A stretch of DNA of 64,000 nt from Neospora caninum Liverpool (lineage: Eukaryota; Apicomplexa; Conoidasida; Eucoccidiorida; Sarcocystidae), in contig NC_018396.1 in assembly GCF_000208865.1 (NCBI RefSeq), forward strand, positions 6,194,514 to 6,258,513, read 5' to 3'. The notes beneath the pieces are model-generated. The model had not been told where the DNA came from. It did not search any database and saw nothing but the letters and a program-made list of their open reading frames with translations. The position numbers were made by a program, and so were the translations under genes. This document shows, piece by piece, positions 34,823-47,900 of the stretch (positions are counted from its first letter, which is position 1; every line of letters starts with the position of its first letter).

Positions 34823-37621
34823 CTGTGGATGCGAGTATTGGTACTGCTCTGTCAGCGCATGCCCCATCGTCTGGGGATGTGCGTGGGGCGAGTTGTTGCC
34901 GCCTTGTGCGGACGCTTGTCCGTCCTGTATCTGTCTGTTTGTGCTGCATGGGCAGTCCGATTTTTCGTAGGAGTGTTTGCCCAGGCTTAGACTGCTCCCT
35001 TTCACATGGGTAGAGACATTGTGCAATCGAATGCAGGCGAGAATTCGCAGATACACTTTCGTCTTCCTTTCATGGTGTCCTGTGGCATCGACTGCACTCG
35101 TCGTGTTCCTCTCTTGTCGCTGTCCTGACGCTGCTGGGAGTGTCTTTTTTCCCCTCGTCGCTGCCGTTCGCCCGTTGCTCTCCCGTCCGCCGGATGCGAA
35201 GCCGGGTTTTCCAATGCTTTTTTCCGTCTTCACTTGTCTCTCCTCAGCCTCTGAGCTGCTCCGTCGAGTGCCTGATCATCGCCGCTCTTCTCTCGCTTCC
35301 CTCGCCCTTCCTGTCCCCCGCCGCCGTCGCCTCCCCCTCTGCTTCTTCTTCGTCCGCTTCTGCGGCGCTGCGCCGTGCGAAGCAGAGACTGCGTCTAGTG
35401 AAACAGATTCTCGGCGTTGTTGGTGGCGACCTTCTGACGCGCTACAACGCCTTCCAGCAGTGGCTTATCCACAGAGAAGAGCCGGGGACTTGGGCGGAGG
35501 ACCACTGCCTCGACGAGAGCGTTCTCGCCAGAGTCCCCGACGTGATGGCATATTTGCGCAAGTGCATGCAGGCATTCAACCTGCCTTTGGTGAGGAACGC
35601 AAGCGCAGAGAACCCGAGAGACAGACAGACGGAGAACAGACAAACGGAAGGAAAAAACTCCGAAGGAAAACAGAAGGAAGGAAGGTGGAAAGAAGCGAGG
35701 CAGAGATACATGTTTTGAAGCGGCAGCGAGATGCCTTTGTGTTCTAACAAAGACGGGCGGCAGACGCAGCTGGTGCCGCTGTGTTGGGCCCCTGTGGTGA
35801 TGCGAAAAGGGCGTCTCAGCAAAGTTTGCTTCCAGTTCCTCCTGGCTCTTGTAGCCGCCTCCCTTCGTGTGCTGCGCCTCTCTCTCCCCGTGCCCCGTCT
35901 GTCTCCGGCGTTTTTCCTCGCGCGCCATGTGCGGCGGCCCCGCCTGCGAGGGACGCCGATTGCTCTGTCCCCTTCCTCGACTTCTTTCGTGTCGTTTTTC
36001 AACCTCCCTGGCAGGCGCTCTGCCTTCCGCGCCGCGCGAGCATCCTCGCGTGCGGTCTTTGATCTTCTCCTTTCTCTGTCTGCGTGTCCCGCCACCTTCT
36101 CAGGTGAGCTGCGGCGGCGACGGCCTGCGCGTTCAGAAGGCGATCTGCGCCGCTTTCTTCCTGAACTGCGCCTTCCGAGAGAAAAGTGGATTTTACTCGC
36201 TCCTAACTCCAGCGAATGCTGCCGCGAAAGGGCTCCACGTGGCGAGGTACGCCGGCACACTCTCGAAAGAGTCTCTTGCGCGCTGTCGCGCTCTTCTCTC
36301 CTCTGCCTGCGCGCGGACATCTCCAGGTTCTCTCGCCCCGACTGCCCCGCCGTCCTCTCCGTCGCACAGACACACACACGTACACCTGCGGGAACGACGC
36401 AGAACCCTCGCTTCAGATTCAAATCCCCGCGCGCGCGCCACCACCAGCTGTGAGTGTGTTCTCCCTTTCGCCTGTTTCTCACGTGCATGCGTCTTTCTCG
36501 CTCGCTGCCTCGCGGCTTCTTTGTGATCGCAGCACGGCACGCGACGGCCGCGCCGACCTCCAGCGTCTCCCACCCCCGCGCCTGGCTCTCCACCCTTCCT
36601 CGGTCCTGGCGAACGCGCCGCCGCCGTGGCTGGTTTTCTCCTCGGTAAGGATTGAAACCGGCCCCGCGCCTTCGCGGTGTCCACGCGAAAGCAATCGGAG
36701 TTTTTCTGGCGATTTCTTTGCCTCCGAAACCCGCCCTCTCCGAGGGTGAACCTGCCTCTCCACGGTCCTGCCGCGCAGCTCAGGCGCCGCCAACGGGTTG
36801 CGTCGCTGCTTGCAGTTCGTTGCCACAAGATTTAGGAGTCCCGCCAGCACGCACAGGCTGGGTTTTATAAAAAACTGGAGCAGGCGTCTTCGTGCTCGTG
36901 CCCGATGGACAAACGGCTGCAGCGCGAGTTAGAGCCGTGGGGGTGAACCGTCTCAGGGGCGTGCATTGGGGGGGCGGGCGGGCGTTTCTCGTTTCGCGTG
37001 GGGTCTAAGGGGTGACGCTTCGCGGTCGAGTTTTCTGTGTGTTTTTTTGCAGGCGACGCGGAAGCGAAACGAAGACGGACACGCAGTATTTCTCATGCAA
37101 GATGTCACGGCCATCGAGCCGGAGTACGTTCGGGTCTCGCCCTGATTGTTCAACTTCAAAACGCCTCTCTTCGAACGTTGTTTTCTATCCCTATGCCCTT
37201 GAGGCTTCATGTGTCACCTTGATCTCCTCGTTCGGTCCCGGTGGGCGTTTGCCCCGAGAGGTTCGTGCCTTTTTGTGTGTATGTCCGTCGAGGTATTCCT
37301 TCTCAAGCCTAGGCACCCATCCAAGGACATATGCAGGTGTTACGATTCACATCTGGATATGAACGTTTAGAAACGTTTTAGGATGCACGTCGAGGCACGC
37401 CGGTGGCGTTCCGTGGATGCATGCATGTCTGGAGTTCTGTGTAAACGTGTAAATGTTACCTTCGCCTCTTTCTGCCGCCGTTCTCTACGCGGTCTGCTTT
37501 TTGGCTTCGTCGAACGGTTTGTGCACTGATCTTCGCGCGGTTCCTGTCCCCTCCGTGTGCGCTGCGCAGATGGCTCGTGGATGTCGCTGGGCACCACTTT
37601 TGTTCACTGCGGGAAGTATGA
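28701..37621 (+). CDS. Degenerate DEAH/RHA-family helicase homologue (pseudo-helicase)
   Basis: Eight exons with all phases consistent: 28701-32499, 33064-33237, 33733-34643, 35248-35589, 36104-36246, 36533-36644, 37053-37123, 37570-37621, encoding 1,867 aa. The first RecA-like domain aligns collinearly with DEAH helicases (VGLAVRFAF, LLRHLLRDPLLLGC, LDVLLGLLTKIAKRN), but the Walker A site reads GAGAGASGSR (56-65) without Lys, DEAH is replaced by D384-V-P-L387, and SAT by a Leu/Pro stretch. A low-complexity insert of about 800 residues separates it from the second RecA-like domain (FPVSIHYL, GDFLLFLPSSAEVV). There the NIAETS motif is replaced by SLVPPPLPS, and QRAGRAGR by LLRANAAGHVRPGG (about 1413-1426). 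The HA2/OB half is intact: EPLGRMMGEI, ECLIIAALLSLPSPF, ALHPSSVL, IEPEWLVDVAGHHF. ATP hydrolysis looks impossible; a scaffold in a spliceosomal or pre-ribosomal complex is an inference. The start was chosen because the family similarity begins soon after it. Confidence 0.85.
31038..31109 (+). repeat. 18-bp coding repeat (KKVKRE-type)
   Basis: Four 18-bp units encode KVKRDK, KVKREK, KVKREK and KVKRQK in the insert of the helicase-like protein, followed by GRKKKRKRARE. This basic block is a plausible nuclear or nucleolar targeting element (inference). Confidence 0.9.
31998..32231 (+). repeat. Serine-codon trinucleotide repeat tract
   Basis: About 78 codons, nearly all Ser (TCG/TCT/TCC), broken by a few Leu (TTG) and Pro (CCG) codons, in frame within exon 1 of the helicase-like gene. 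Leu and Pro codons differ from TCG by one base, as expected from point mutation of a replicating repeat. Confidence 0.95.
34745..34818. repeat. (ATATCT)n-(ATCT)n-(AT)n compound microsatellite
   Basis: In the third intron (34644-35247) of the helicase-like gene, about 100 bp after the donor. Confidence 0.9.
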
Positions 37622-39839
37622 GGTGAAGACAAGGCCAACGCAGGGTCGCGGGAAAGGCTCGGGAGCAGCGAACGACGGGAAAGACAAGCGACGAAACTCC
37701 CCCGGCAAAAGGAGGCTCGGTGGTGCGTTCGGTTGTGGGCCGCATGCCGCGCACCTGGCCCCCGTCGGGGTCGGCTCCTGGCTGCCTCCCGTACATGTTG
37801 CAGATCCCAGGAACTGAGAACAGCCTCAGCAACGCACGGCGCGTCGCGTCGGGGGAAGCCGCGTGCTCTGCGTCAGCTCTGAACGCAGAAGGGAACTTTT
37901 TAAGCCGACGACGGGGGCGGGGCTCTTTTTGCGCTGAACTTGGTCCGGAAGGGACTGCCTGAAACAGGGATAGGAAATTGCAGATCACCTTTTATTCACA
38001 GCTGCGACGCCTCTTTCGGAACCCTGAAGGGGGTTTCCGTCTCAGGCTCGCCTTCGCAGAAAGGGTTGGCCAGTCTCGTTTGCGTGTGTGTCCCCTCGCC
38101 AGAGGCTGTCTGAAGTGCGACTTGGAAACGGGGCTTTGGAAAGAGCGGAGCTGGAAGGAACAGGCACGTGCACAGGACTAAGCCTACGCCCGGGGTCAGT
38201 TCCCTTTCTTTGTGTTCACATGGAACGCAGCGGGCGGAGTGTCCGCGAGAGCTTCATGTTTTCACGTGGCCAATCAAAATGCGAGAAACCGACACTTCAC
38301 TCCCCGACGCCGGCGCGTGACGCGGCAGGTGCTCCTTCGCCCCGGCGTCTTGCCGCATTCGTAGCGACTTCAGGTGCACTAGAACGGCCGAACGCAGTGC
38401 GTACTCCTGAAGCCGTTCTCTAACGGTTTTTTCAGGGCGCTTTTTCCGGCACGACGTCCCTTCGCCCGAGCGCGACTCCCCTCTGCGGACCGGACGCGGA
38501 ACGCGAGGCTCCGGCGGGCGGCGTTCCTGAGCCGACTCACACTCGGGGCTGTTTCGGCTGTTCCTTCCCAGCTACAACACGATAGAGAGGCACGCAGGCC
38601 GTGTTTGTCGCTGCGGCGCGTCGCGGGGACACGGCGCAACACATCAACGCAGCTCGAGCAACGCCGCATAGAAAGCCTAAGCAGTTCTTCCGTTCCTCAA
38701 CGCGATTTGGCTGCACTTTCGAGATCCAAAGAGGGGCATGCTCCCCGGACACGAGTCCACACACTTCAGGGGGAAAGCTCAGGCAGCCAAGAGCTCGCCG
38801 AGACCCGAGGAAGGGCCGTCCACTGCGGGTACACCCGAGGCGTGCGTCAAGGCCGCTTTCGATCATGGGTGGGTTCTCTCTGCGGCACACTCGTCTTGAA
38901 AACCGCCAAAGACAGCAGCAGGCGCTTAGTCCTCGGTTCGCCGGTGCCAGTGGAGCGCCGAGCGGCGCGTGTCCCCCACAGACGCTGTGCCCGGTACGCT
39001 CCGTGCTCAACGGCGGGGAAGCGGCGACTCTTCGCCGCGTGAATGTCCACACTGATAACCTCTGAGGAACGGACTGCGTGGGGTTGAAAGTGTATGTCCC
39101 TGTTCGGCGGAAGCGCGCGGTGCCGCACCGGTGGCCGAGCTCCAAAACGCTGTCACACACGGCCCACGCGCCCCTCCACAAGGCGAAAAAATCTCAGACT
39201 GTAACCCTGAAAACTTCCCTTGGCAGTTACGTGCATCCATATTTCTATGTATCGGTATGAATATTTGCATCAATGCATATTCTTATTTTGGTACACATAC
39301 ATAAATGTATATATAGGTCGCTGGCGTTGCGCCTCTGAGCGCTGGAAAGTCCGCAATACACCGTATGTATGTATGTATGTATGTATGTATGTATGTATGT
39401 ATGTATGTATGTATGTATATATATATATAGTCCCTGTATGCGTGGAACTGGGGCTCTATGTTCATGTGTAACGGTAGAGAGGAGTCCAGAAAGTCAACCA
39501 TGTGTAGATCGCTCAATTGGCTGCAAGGGAGGTTGACACTCCAGATGTCTCCCTGAAGTGGTGACGCGACCGAAAGCCTCACGCCGATGCTCGTTTTTCT
39601 TTACTACGATTCTATCGAAGCTTTACCACATGCACGTAGCCGGGGGTGTGCATCACTCGTCCCTTTTTGCCCCTTTGAATTCGTCTTTTTGCCTTGTCAG
39701 GGTCGTTGGCGAGTCCTCATGATGCCACTCTAAGCTTTCGGGCTTCCGTCATCACGGGGGTGTCCTCGGTGCGTTCCTGGTTGTTTCCCCCGTTGCCTTC
39801 TCGTGTCCGCCGTGCGTTCTCTCTGTTGCTCGACGTTCT
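37622..39839. other. Tail-to-tail intergenic region
   Basis: Between the stops of the plus-strand helicase-like gene (37621) and minus-strand CAND1 (39840). It holds both 3' UTRs and an (ATGT)n array. Short frames here have no recognisable product. Confidence 0.6.
39363..39429. repeat. (ATGT)n-(AT)n compound microsatellite
   Basis: About 13 ATGT units followed by (AT)n. The same compound structure recurs at 40713-40793 and 53064-53128. Confidence 0.95.
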
Positions 39840-42800
39840 TCACACTCTCAGGTGTTTCGCCGATGCGCCGAACGCGTCGCCTTCTTCACCCTTTTTCGCC
39901 GCGAACCACATTTGCAGCAAGATAGGGTTCTGCAGTTCTCGCGCCAGCGTTTCTACCCAGGCTTCGCCCATCTGCGTCTGTTCACCTGTGCCTCGTCTCG
40001 GCTGCACAGAGTCCTCCACGATGTGGTATTCTTCGCCTTTCTCGTTTTGCACTTTCTTCATCGACAAGCCGAGACGACCGGGGGCATGTCCTTCGACCTC
40101 TCCGGCGTTCGCGCCTCGACCCTTGCTCGGGGGAAAAGACGCAGAGGCTTCCACCCGCCCGCGACAAAACTGAAACGCCTCGTCCAGCTGGTGCATGCAA
40201 CGAACGAAAATGCGCAGAAGATCCATCTGTCGCTCGGCTGTCTCCGCCGCAGTCGCCGCACTCCCCTCGGAGGATGCAGCTTGGTAGGCGCTTCTCTGAC
40301 GTTGAAGAGCTAAAACTGCCCGATTCGCCGCTGATGCCAAAGGCGCGGCCGCCGCATCCGCAACGCTGAACAAAAACGAAGACGAACGCGACCGTTGAAA
40401 AAGCGACACCGCATTTCACAGCCAGAGCGACAGGCATACATATACATAATATATATTCAAGTCAGGGTGCGTATACATTGAGATATGCGTGGATATGTGC
40501 ACTCTACTACACACGAAACGAACCTTTTTCTGGGGAGTATATACTACGAGTTGGACCACTGGGTTAGATCTTGAATGTCTTTGTTTACCGGATCCAAGTT
40601 CTATTGTGTGAATTTCATGACCCCCATCTTAAGTGCATTAAATACAGTGGTGTCCGGAAATATACGGCGTTGAAATGCTGCAACCAGTGGAGCATCCGCC
40701 GGCCCAAATGTGATTATATATATATATATATATATATAGATATAGATATACAGATGTATGTATGTATGTATGTATGTATGTATGTATGTATGTGTTTGTG
40801 TGGTTGTATGTGTACGTTTGTGTGTTTGTATGTATTCGAATACACAGGTCCATTTATCTACTGTTTATTGTCCCCCGGGGAATGGGGAGAGAAACGGTTC
40901 TGTCGATTGCGGCTCTGGGGGGGCCGCACCTCACAACTAGGGCAGCTCGGCGGGGCGTCACCCTTTTGTTTGCTGTCGAGGGTGGAACGGAAGAAGCAAG
41001 CTGGGACACGATTCCAGTTGCCAAGACTTGGACGTCTTCGTTATCGTCTGTTAAGCCCTTGACGACGAATTCGACGAGGCGCTCGCGAGACACAATTTCC
41101 TCGAGACAGAACGATTTGAGCAGAGCTCGCAAGAGCGAAAAAGCTGCTTTCCGCAACGGCAGGCCGTCGTCGATCGTGTGCCGAAACGGGCCGAGGTCAA
41201 CTTGTCGGATAAGCTCCTGTCTGACCTGAGAAAGGCAAAAAGAAAAAACATGAGAGGTACACCCTGTCTTGTCCCGGTGTAAGTCGGCATCGCTGTACAG
41301 CTGATTCACGGTTCCGAAAGTTTGACTTCAACTCGCAACAAACAGAAATCGCGCACTACCTAGGTCACGGAATACCGGACCCCAGCTGAGAGATTATACA
41401 AATAACTTGTTTATAGCTGCTGGCGCTAGCTCACTGGACTGCGCACCGAGTAGCGCAAGACGCGAGAATCACCGGAGAAGAAAAACGAAACGTGAACGGA
41501 AGGGGAAAGTGTGTGGGGAACGGTAGTGGCCTCGACACAGGGAGGGTTCGTTTATGTATCACCGTTCTGGGCGTTTCGTGCCTCTCCCCCTCCCTTTGGT
41601 CCCCTGTGTTCATCCATCGACGTCGCCACTCCTGTGTGCCGAAGGCTTGGGTCTATTTCGTTCAACGCTAATGGACTGGGTAATGATCTGTACTTGCTGG
41701 TATACATCTCACTTTCCACACACATGAACCTCTTAATTCTCCTCACCGTCCCTTCCCCGAATTCGCTGCTCTCCACCCCCCTCATCGAGCAAAACTGGCT
41801 GCATATATCGCCTTCTCCCTCGCGATTCCGCCTCCTTCGCTTTACTCCTCTTCTCGTCATTCTCTCGAAGCCTCAAACATTTTCGTTCCGTTTCTTCCCG
41901 TGGCGCGTCTGTCGCGTCCTGTGTCCCTCTCGGGTGTTCCTTAATCCCGTTTTTCTTGCCGCTCCCCTCTCCCTCTTGGCGAATGTGGACCACGTTTTCC
42001 TTTTCTTACTTCGATTTCGAGCGCAAGCGCCTCCACCAGCTGACGCACTTGGGGCGGCGAGAACCAGAGCTCAACCCCCTCGGAGCTGGGAACGCCCGCC
42101 AGCGCCTGGAGCGCGGCCATAAACTCACGGCGAACCTAGCGAAGCACCAAAAAAGATGAAGACGATATCGGCGGAGTGGGGGAAAAACGAAGCTGAAACG
42201 ACGCGACGGACGAGGCAAACGCAGCCCCAGCGCGCAAGACGAGCGACAAAACCGGGGGGGTAACAGAAGACATCGAAACGAAGCCGAACGGATGGACGAC
42301 GAGCGCGAGACGAGAGACGGTCTGCATGCGGCGTCCCCCAGAAAAACGCTGAGGTTTTCCAAACACGCCTTAGGGCCGAACACGGAACGCTCCAGATGCA
42401 TAGGTCTTTTACCGCATACGTCGCTCCACACCTAGGCATGCAAAGAAGGACATACGTACATTCATGTGCATAGAGAGATATGAGTCCATACACAGATATA
42501 ATTCTAAGATTATACTATACACATGCACGTAGAGGCATTACATACAAGCAGACAAGTAGTTCTATAAATACACATGCAGATAAATAAATGTACGTATTTG
42601 TAAATACACACACACATATATATAAATTTTTACATGTATATATATATATATATATATATGTAGAATGGCGTACCGCTATGTCGGGGTCGCCCTGGCAAGC
42701 GAGGATAGGGTCTTTGATTGCTTCGCGTTCTTTCTCATCCAAGAGAGAAGAGGAGCTCCACAGATGGCTGAAAGCAAAGAGCGGATCTGTGCAAGCGTGC

Positions 42801-44949
42801 ACGTTCTGTAAGCTGAGTACGTCTTCCCACGGTGGGAATCCCTTTTCAGACTGAGAGGTTTGGACGTGTGTCCAAATTCGTTTACATACACATCCATACA
42901 TCGATGCATATATACTTATACGTATGCATGACAATAAAAGGAAATAGCAGTGTATCCATGCATGCAGGCATATCCGTATGCGCATATTTCTACTTCCAGA
43001 TGTGCATAAACATATAATATATAGATATATATAGAAATATATAGATATAGATATATAGATATATATATAGATATATGCATGCACGTGAAGAATTTGGCCG
43101 GCGGGGGGACAGACTTACCGCACACATCCGAGAGCAGTTCGTCGAGAGTCAACTTGCGGCGATTGGAAGAGAAGAAGCAATGTGGGAATGACAGCGGGAG
43201 GATCGAGAAGCATCAGCTGCGCTAGGCACTCGGAGAGAACGCAGCGATCGCATTCTTCCGTGGAAGAACTCAGCTGGACAAAGAGCGGTAGCATCTGAAG
43301 AGTGCGGACAGGGGCAAACGCCATGGACCTGAACATCGCTCCTGCTCTTCACACATGCGTGTGCATATGTGCATTCGTGCCGAAATGTCTACTAATGCTT
43401 CTACATATACATCCAGATATACGTATGTAGAACGTTCACAGGCATCCCTACATATCTATACATTCATATCTATACATATATGTATATATGCAGGCAGTGG
43501 GATACACGTAGAGGTGGAATAGGCCATTTTGGCATCTCGTTTGTCGTTAGGACGCGAGGCAGGTCCGGAATAAAATAAAACCCAAAACACCCTGTTTTTG
43601 AAATTGATCTGTGTGTTTGGTGTCTCTCTTGCCTGGCCGATGTGGGGCCGCAGGAGGTCAGCGACGGGCGTTGTCGTCTCTTCCGCGGCGAGGTGTCTAG
43701 TCGCTTCTCCAGTCATGTCGCATTCTTCTTGCCGCTCGTCTTCCACGGGGAAGCGAAGGAAAGAGTCGGTTTCTGCGGTCATCTCTTTCAGTGCAGAGAG
43801 GAGAATGTGTTGTGTTCTCCGGCTTCCCGTCTTCGCCTTCTGCGCTTCTTGCACGTCTCTCTCGGCTTGGGCGATCCGCTCGCCGGCTTGCTCCTCGAGC
43901 ACCTCGTCCGTGTGGGCCTTTTGAGTCAGAGAAAGGAGGGGAAGGAGAAAGCGAGAAGGATTCCCCGACACAAACTCGCCGAGAGCACGACCCGCGACGC
44001 GCTGCGAGAGAGGCTCTGGGTCGTTCGCCACGAGCGCGCCGATGGCAGCAAAGGCGTCCTGCGCCGTGGGCTCCGGAAGGCGGCAGAGACGCGATAGCCG
44101 ACCTATTGCTCCTGAGGAGAAACGAAAGAACGGACAAACCCAGACACGCAAGTATGCCCTCGCAGAGAGTCTGTCAAGCGCGCGAGAGACGCACGCGAAA
44201 AGACACACGCGAGAGATGCACGCGAGAGACGCACGCGAGAGACGCACGCGAGAGATGCACGCAAGAGACGCACGCGAGAGATGCACGCGAGAAGGCGAGA
44301 CAACCCAGGCGAGAAACCTTCACACAGGCCACAAACATGTATATCCCAGTACACCGAAACATGCGTGTACATCTACGGATACAAAGCAAAATATATGCAT
44401 ACAGTGATACGTATTGATGCACGCGCAGGTGTACACCGTTGTGAGTGTATGTGTGTACGTGGAAGGAAGCAAATCGGCTTCTGCACTCAAAGTATTAATC
44501 GTGTACTTGAAGTCGTTAGGACCACACGCACGGCAGGTGATGCGGGTTTGCTATGAAGATCTGCCCAAGCTCAGGAACAGAGCCACGAACGGTTAGGACA
44601 AGCATGCGTCTACACACGTGTTCAGACAGACAGATAGAAAGCATGAATCAGTGGGGGAAAACCGTTCTCTCAAAGGATCTGGAGAACCATTCCTGGTCTC
44701 CCTGCAGCGCACTGACCTATGGTGAGGAGGGCGAGGAGACACCGAGTCAGATCGACGCCTCCCGCAGGATGCATGCATGTCGCACGCTCTTTGAGAATCT
44801 GCAAAGACACCCAAAGTCGACGCACCGGCGGTCCATCTGACGTCCTTTTCTGTCTGCACAAGAAGCACATTCATCTCTCTCTAGGTTTCTTCCTCTCCAC
44901 TTATATCTCCGTCTCTATCGCTTCCTATCTCATTCTCTTTCTCTCTCTT

Positions 44950-44984
<35 letters not shown>

Positions 44985-47900
44985 TCTGCCTCTGTCTATA
45001 TATGCATATCTTTGCATAGGCCTGGACCTGCAAATGGATACGTGTCCGTATGAGGCCGATGCATGCAGGCCTTTTCGGCAGACGTGTGCTTTCCTTTTTG
45101 TGTCTTTGTGTAGCCCTCTCATAAAAGACTCGCGATTGGTTCCTGGACGGTAGCACTGCCAAGGAGCGCCTTCTCTTTAGCTCGTCTACCTCTCCGCTGC
45201 CAGCCCTTCTCGCCGACCCAACAAAGACGTGTCCGTTTTCCCCTGTCTCTTTTCTTTGCGTCTCTCTCCTGGGCGATTCCCCTCCGCGCACGCTTCCCTC
45301 TTTTCCGTGCCCGTGCGCGACGCTTTACCTCCAGCTCTTGCTCGACTTTGAGTTGCGTGAACTGCGAATCCCCAGCGGCGGCGACAACCACGGCACGGCA
45401 CTGGGCCAGCGCCGAGACGACCGTCAGCGCGGCAGGCGAAAGAGAAGCGAAGGCAGTCAGGGAGGGCGCATGCAGACCAGAGCGCGGATCGGCGCGTGTG
45501 AGATGCGTCTTCTCCGCCTCAGTGGCAGCGGCCAGAGCCGCCCGAGAGTCTCCCAGTTCCTACGTGCGAAGGTGCAAAGACAGAGAGGCGATCAAGAGGC
45601 GCCAGGGCTCGGAGACGCGCGAAGGGAAACGCGACGACAGACGAGGCCCGCAAAGGACACGGAAAGAAAACGGGACGTGAGGAGAGGAGGCTGACGCGTT
45701 GGACCTCGTCCACGTTTTACTCCCAGCCGGAGAGTTTCGTTTCGAAGTTGAGATATGAGGCGAGCGACGGAGCCCGAAGGACGCAACGACACGGACGAAG
45801 GCAAACTTTCGGTTCCTTCGTCGGTTTTGTCTACCTGGAAGAAGCGCTCTTTGTCGAAGCCGTCGAAATGCGAAAGGGAGACAAAGACGCAGTGGAGAGA
45901 AGCAGTCAGGGCTGGACCCTGGACGAGAGGCGACCGCAGGAGAAGGAGCACGCACGGCAGAACGCGCTCGCATACAAGCCGAGCAGTCAGTGCCGGCTGC
46001 ATGCGCAGCGAATTGCGAAGCAGAAGAAGGAAGCCCTCGGCGAACGGCAGATCTGTCGGCGTGAGTTGTAAGGCGAGTTCACTGCGCGAGACACAGGCAG
46101 CGCAAAGCGAGAGAAAGAATGAAGAACGGAAAGAGACACAGAAGCGCGAGAGAGACGAAGAGGCGACGCCGGGGACGGAGACAGGAAAGCTGTCGAACAG
46201 AGAACGCTACGGCAAGCGCAAGACGCAGAGAAAGAGAGGGGAAGAAGAGTGAAAGCAGAGAGTCAAACGCGCGAGAGACGAGCGGTCGAAGTGAGAGACA
46301 GGCAAAAGGCAAAGGGACACAGACGCCCTCAGAGCCGGTGTGGAGGGGAAGGCGATGCTTTGCGGTCCGTGTCCGACCCTCGCTTCCTCTTTTGTTTTTT
46401 CGCTCTCGTCTGTTTGCACGTTTTCCTCCCGCATCGCGTTGTCTGAAAAGAGAGACGGTGTTCTCGCGAGAAGCCTCCAAGTCCAGAAACTCTCAACAAT
46501 GCGTTGTCTTTCTCCCGCTTTCTCCTGGTTTCGCCGACATTTAGGTCCCACCGCGGCGTCGAGCAGCTGCGGTGTTTTGTTCGTTTTTTCACATTTGATT
46601 GAATGCAGTGAGCACGTCTGTTTTTTACTTTGAAATCATCAAGCAAAACTTATCATAGTGACGTGGATTGTGCTCCTGAAGGCCTTGCGCCGCCCGGCAA
46701 CTCAGCCTCTTCGTACCGGGGCCTTAGGGCAAGAGAGAAGCGCGTTGAGGCAGTGGAGCCTGCCACGTCGATATTGCTGTTGCGCCTCGCCTTTATCTCT
46801 CCCGTCTTCCCTTTTTCGACTTGCAGCAGTTTGCGTGAGACGCACTTTAAGTCGCAATCTCTTTACCTTATCATGGCGGTAAGAACCTCCCGAGAAAGGT
46901 GGCTGTCGTAGAGAAGCGCAAGCGCAGAGAGAATCTCCAAGCACGTCTGCCGGCCGCCGCGAGGCTGTTGGAAGGAGAGGAAGGCGCCCAGAACGGAAAC
47001 CAGCTCGTTGGCGAAAGGGGACAGGTCGACGCGGAAACGCGAAAGGAGAACAACCTCCAGAGCCTCCAATCCTGAGAACCATACATTGGTGCACTCCACA
47101 AGGGCACGGACACTGAAACATCAAGAGCCCAAACGCTCTCCCTTCCCCCCTCATTAGCTTCGTACAGAGACAAAGAGGCAAGGAAACATAGACAGAGATA
47201 GACAGAGAAGGGGGACAGGGAGAGAGAGAGACAGGGAGAGACAAACAGAGAAACGAGAACAGAGATAGAGCGGGAAACAAAGAGTCTCAGACAGCGAGAG
47301 GTAGGCGGCGAGAGATAGGCGGGGAGAGGTAGGCGGCGAGAGATAGGCGGCGAGAGATAGGCAGCGAGGGATAGACAGAGAAAGACACATAGAGAGGTAG
47401 GCTGCGCGACATGGACGAAGCGAGACAGGAGAAAGAGAGGGCGGAAGCAGCAGAGCTGCAGGAGAGAGAGAGACACAGAGGCGAAAGCGAACTTCGTGAG
47501 ACAGGTGGGGGAATGCGTTTACCTTTTTGTCTCGTCACTTCGTTTTTCAGACGGGCCGTGAAGAGCGGCCAAGCGGCTCCGAGGTGTGTTCGCGCCTCTG
47601 GGAAGCCGCCCCCGGCGGCCACGACGAATCCTGGCGAAACCGAAAAAAACGCGCATTTTGAGACTTTCTGCTCCTCCCGATCTTCTTCCTTTCAAAGGCA
47701 ACGTCACAGGGAACGGCACCGCCTCACCTGCGTGTCTTACAGAGCCGAGGCAACGCGCTCGCCCCCGCATGCCGTGCCTCAGTCTTTTTGCTCGCAGTCT
47801 TCCGCGGAACTTGAAGTGCGAATGCGTTTAGGGTTTACCACAGCGAAAGCAGAACCCGGCACACAAACGTGCAGCGCCTGGATGTGCCCGAAGGTGTTTC

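Noticed and set aside
35442..36593. 383-codon minus-strand frame
   Set aside because: Overlaps two helicase-homologous exons on the plus strand and encodes only Arg-rich low complexity.
44160..44300. Possible CRISPR-like array
   Set aside because: Units are contiguous 13-bp repeats without spacers, in a eukaryotic intron; this is a minisatellite.
46863..47106. Earlier acceptor at about 47106 for the CAND1 exon ending at 46867
   Set aside because: It is out of phase with the preceding exon; the acceptor at 47072 fits both phase and the human alignment (TRQK then GLEALEVV).
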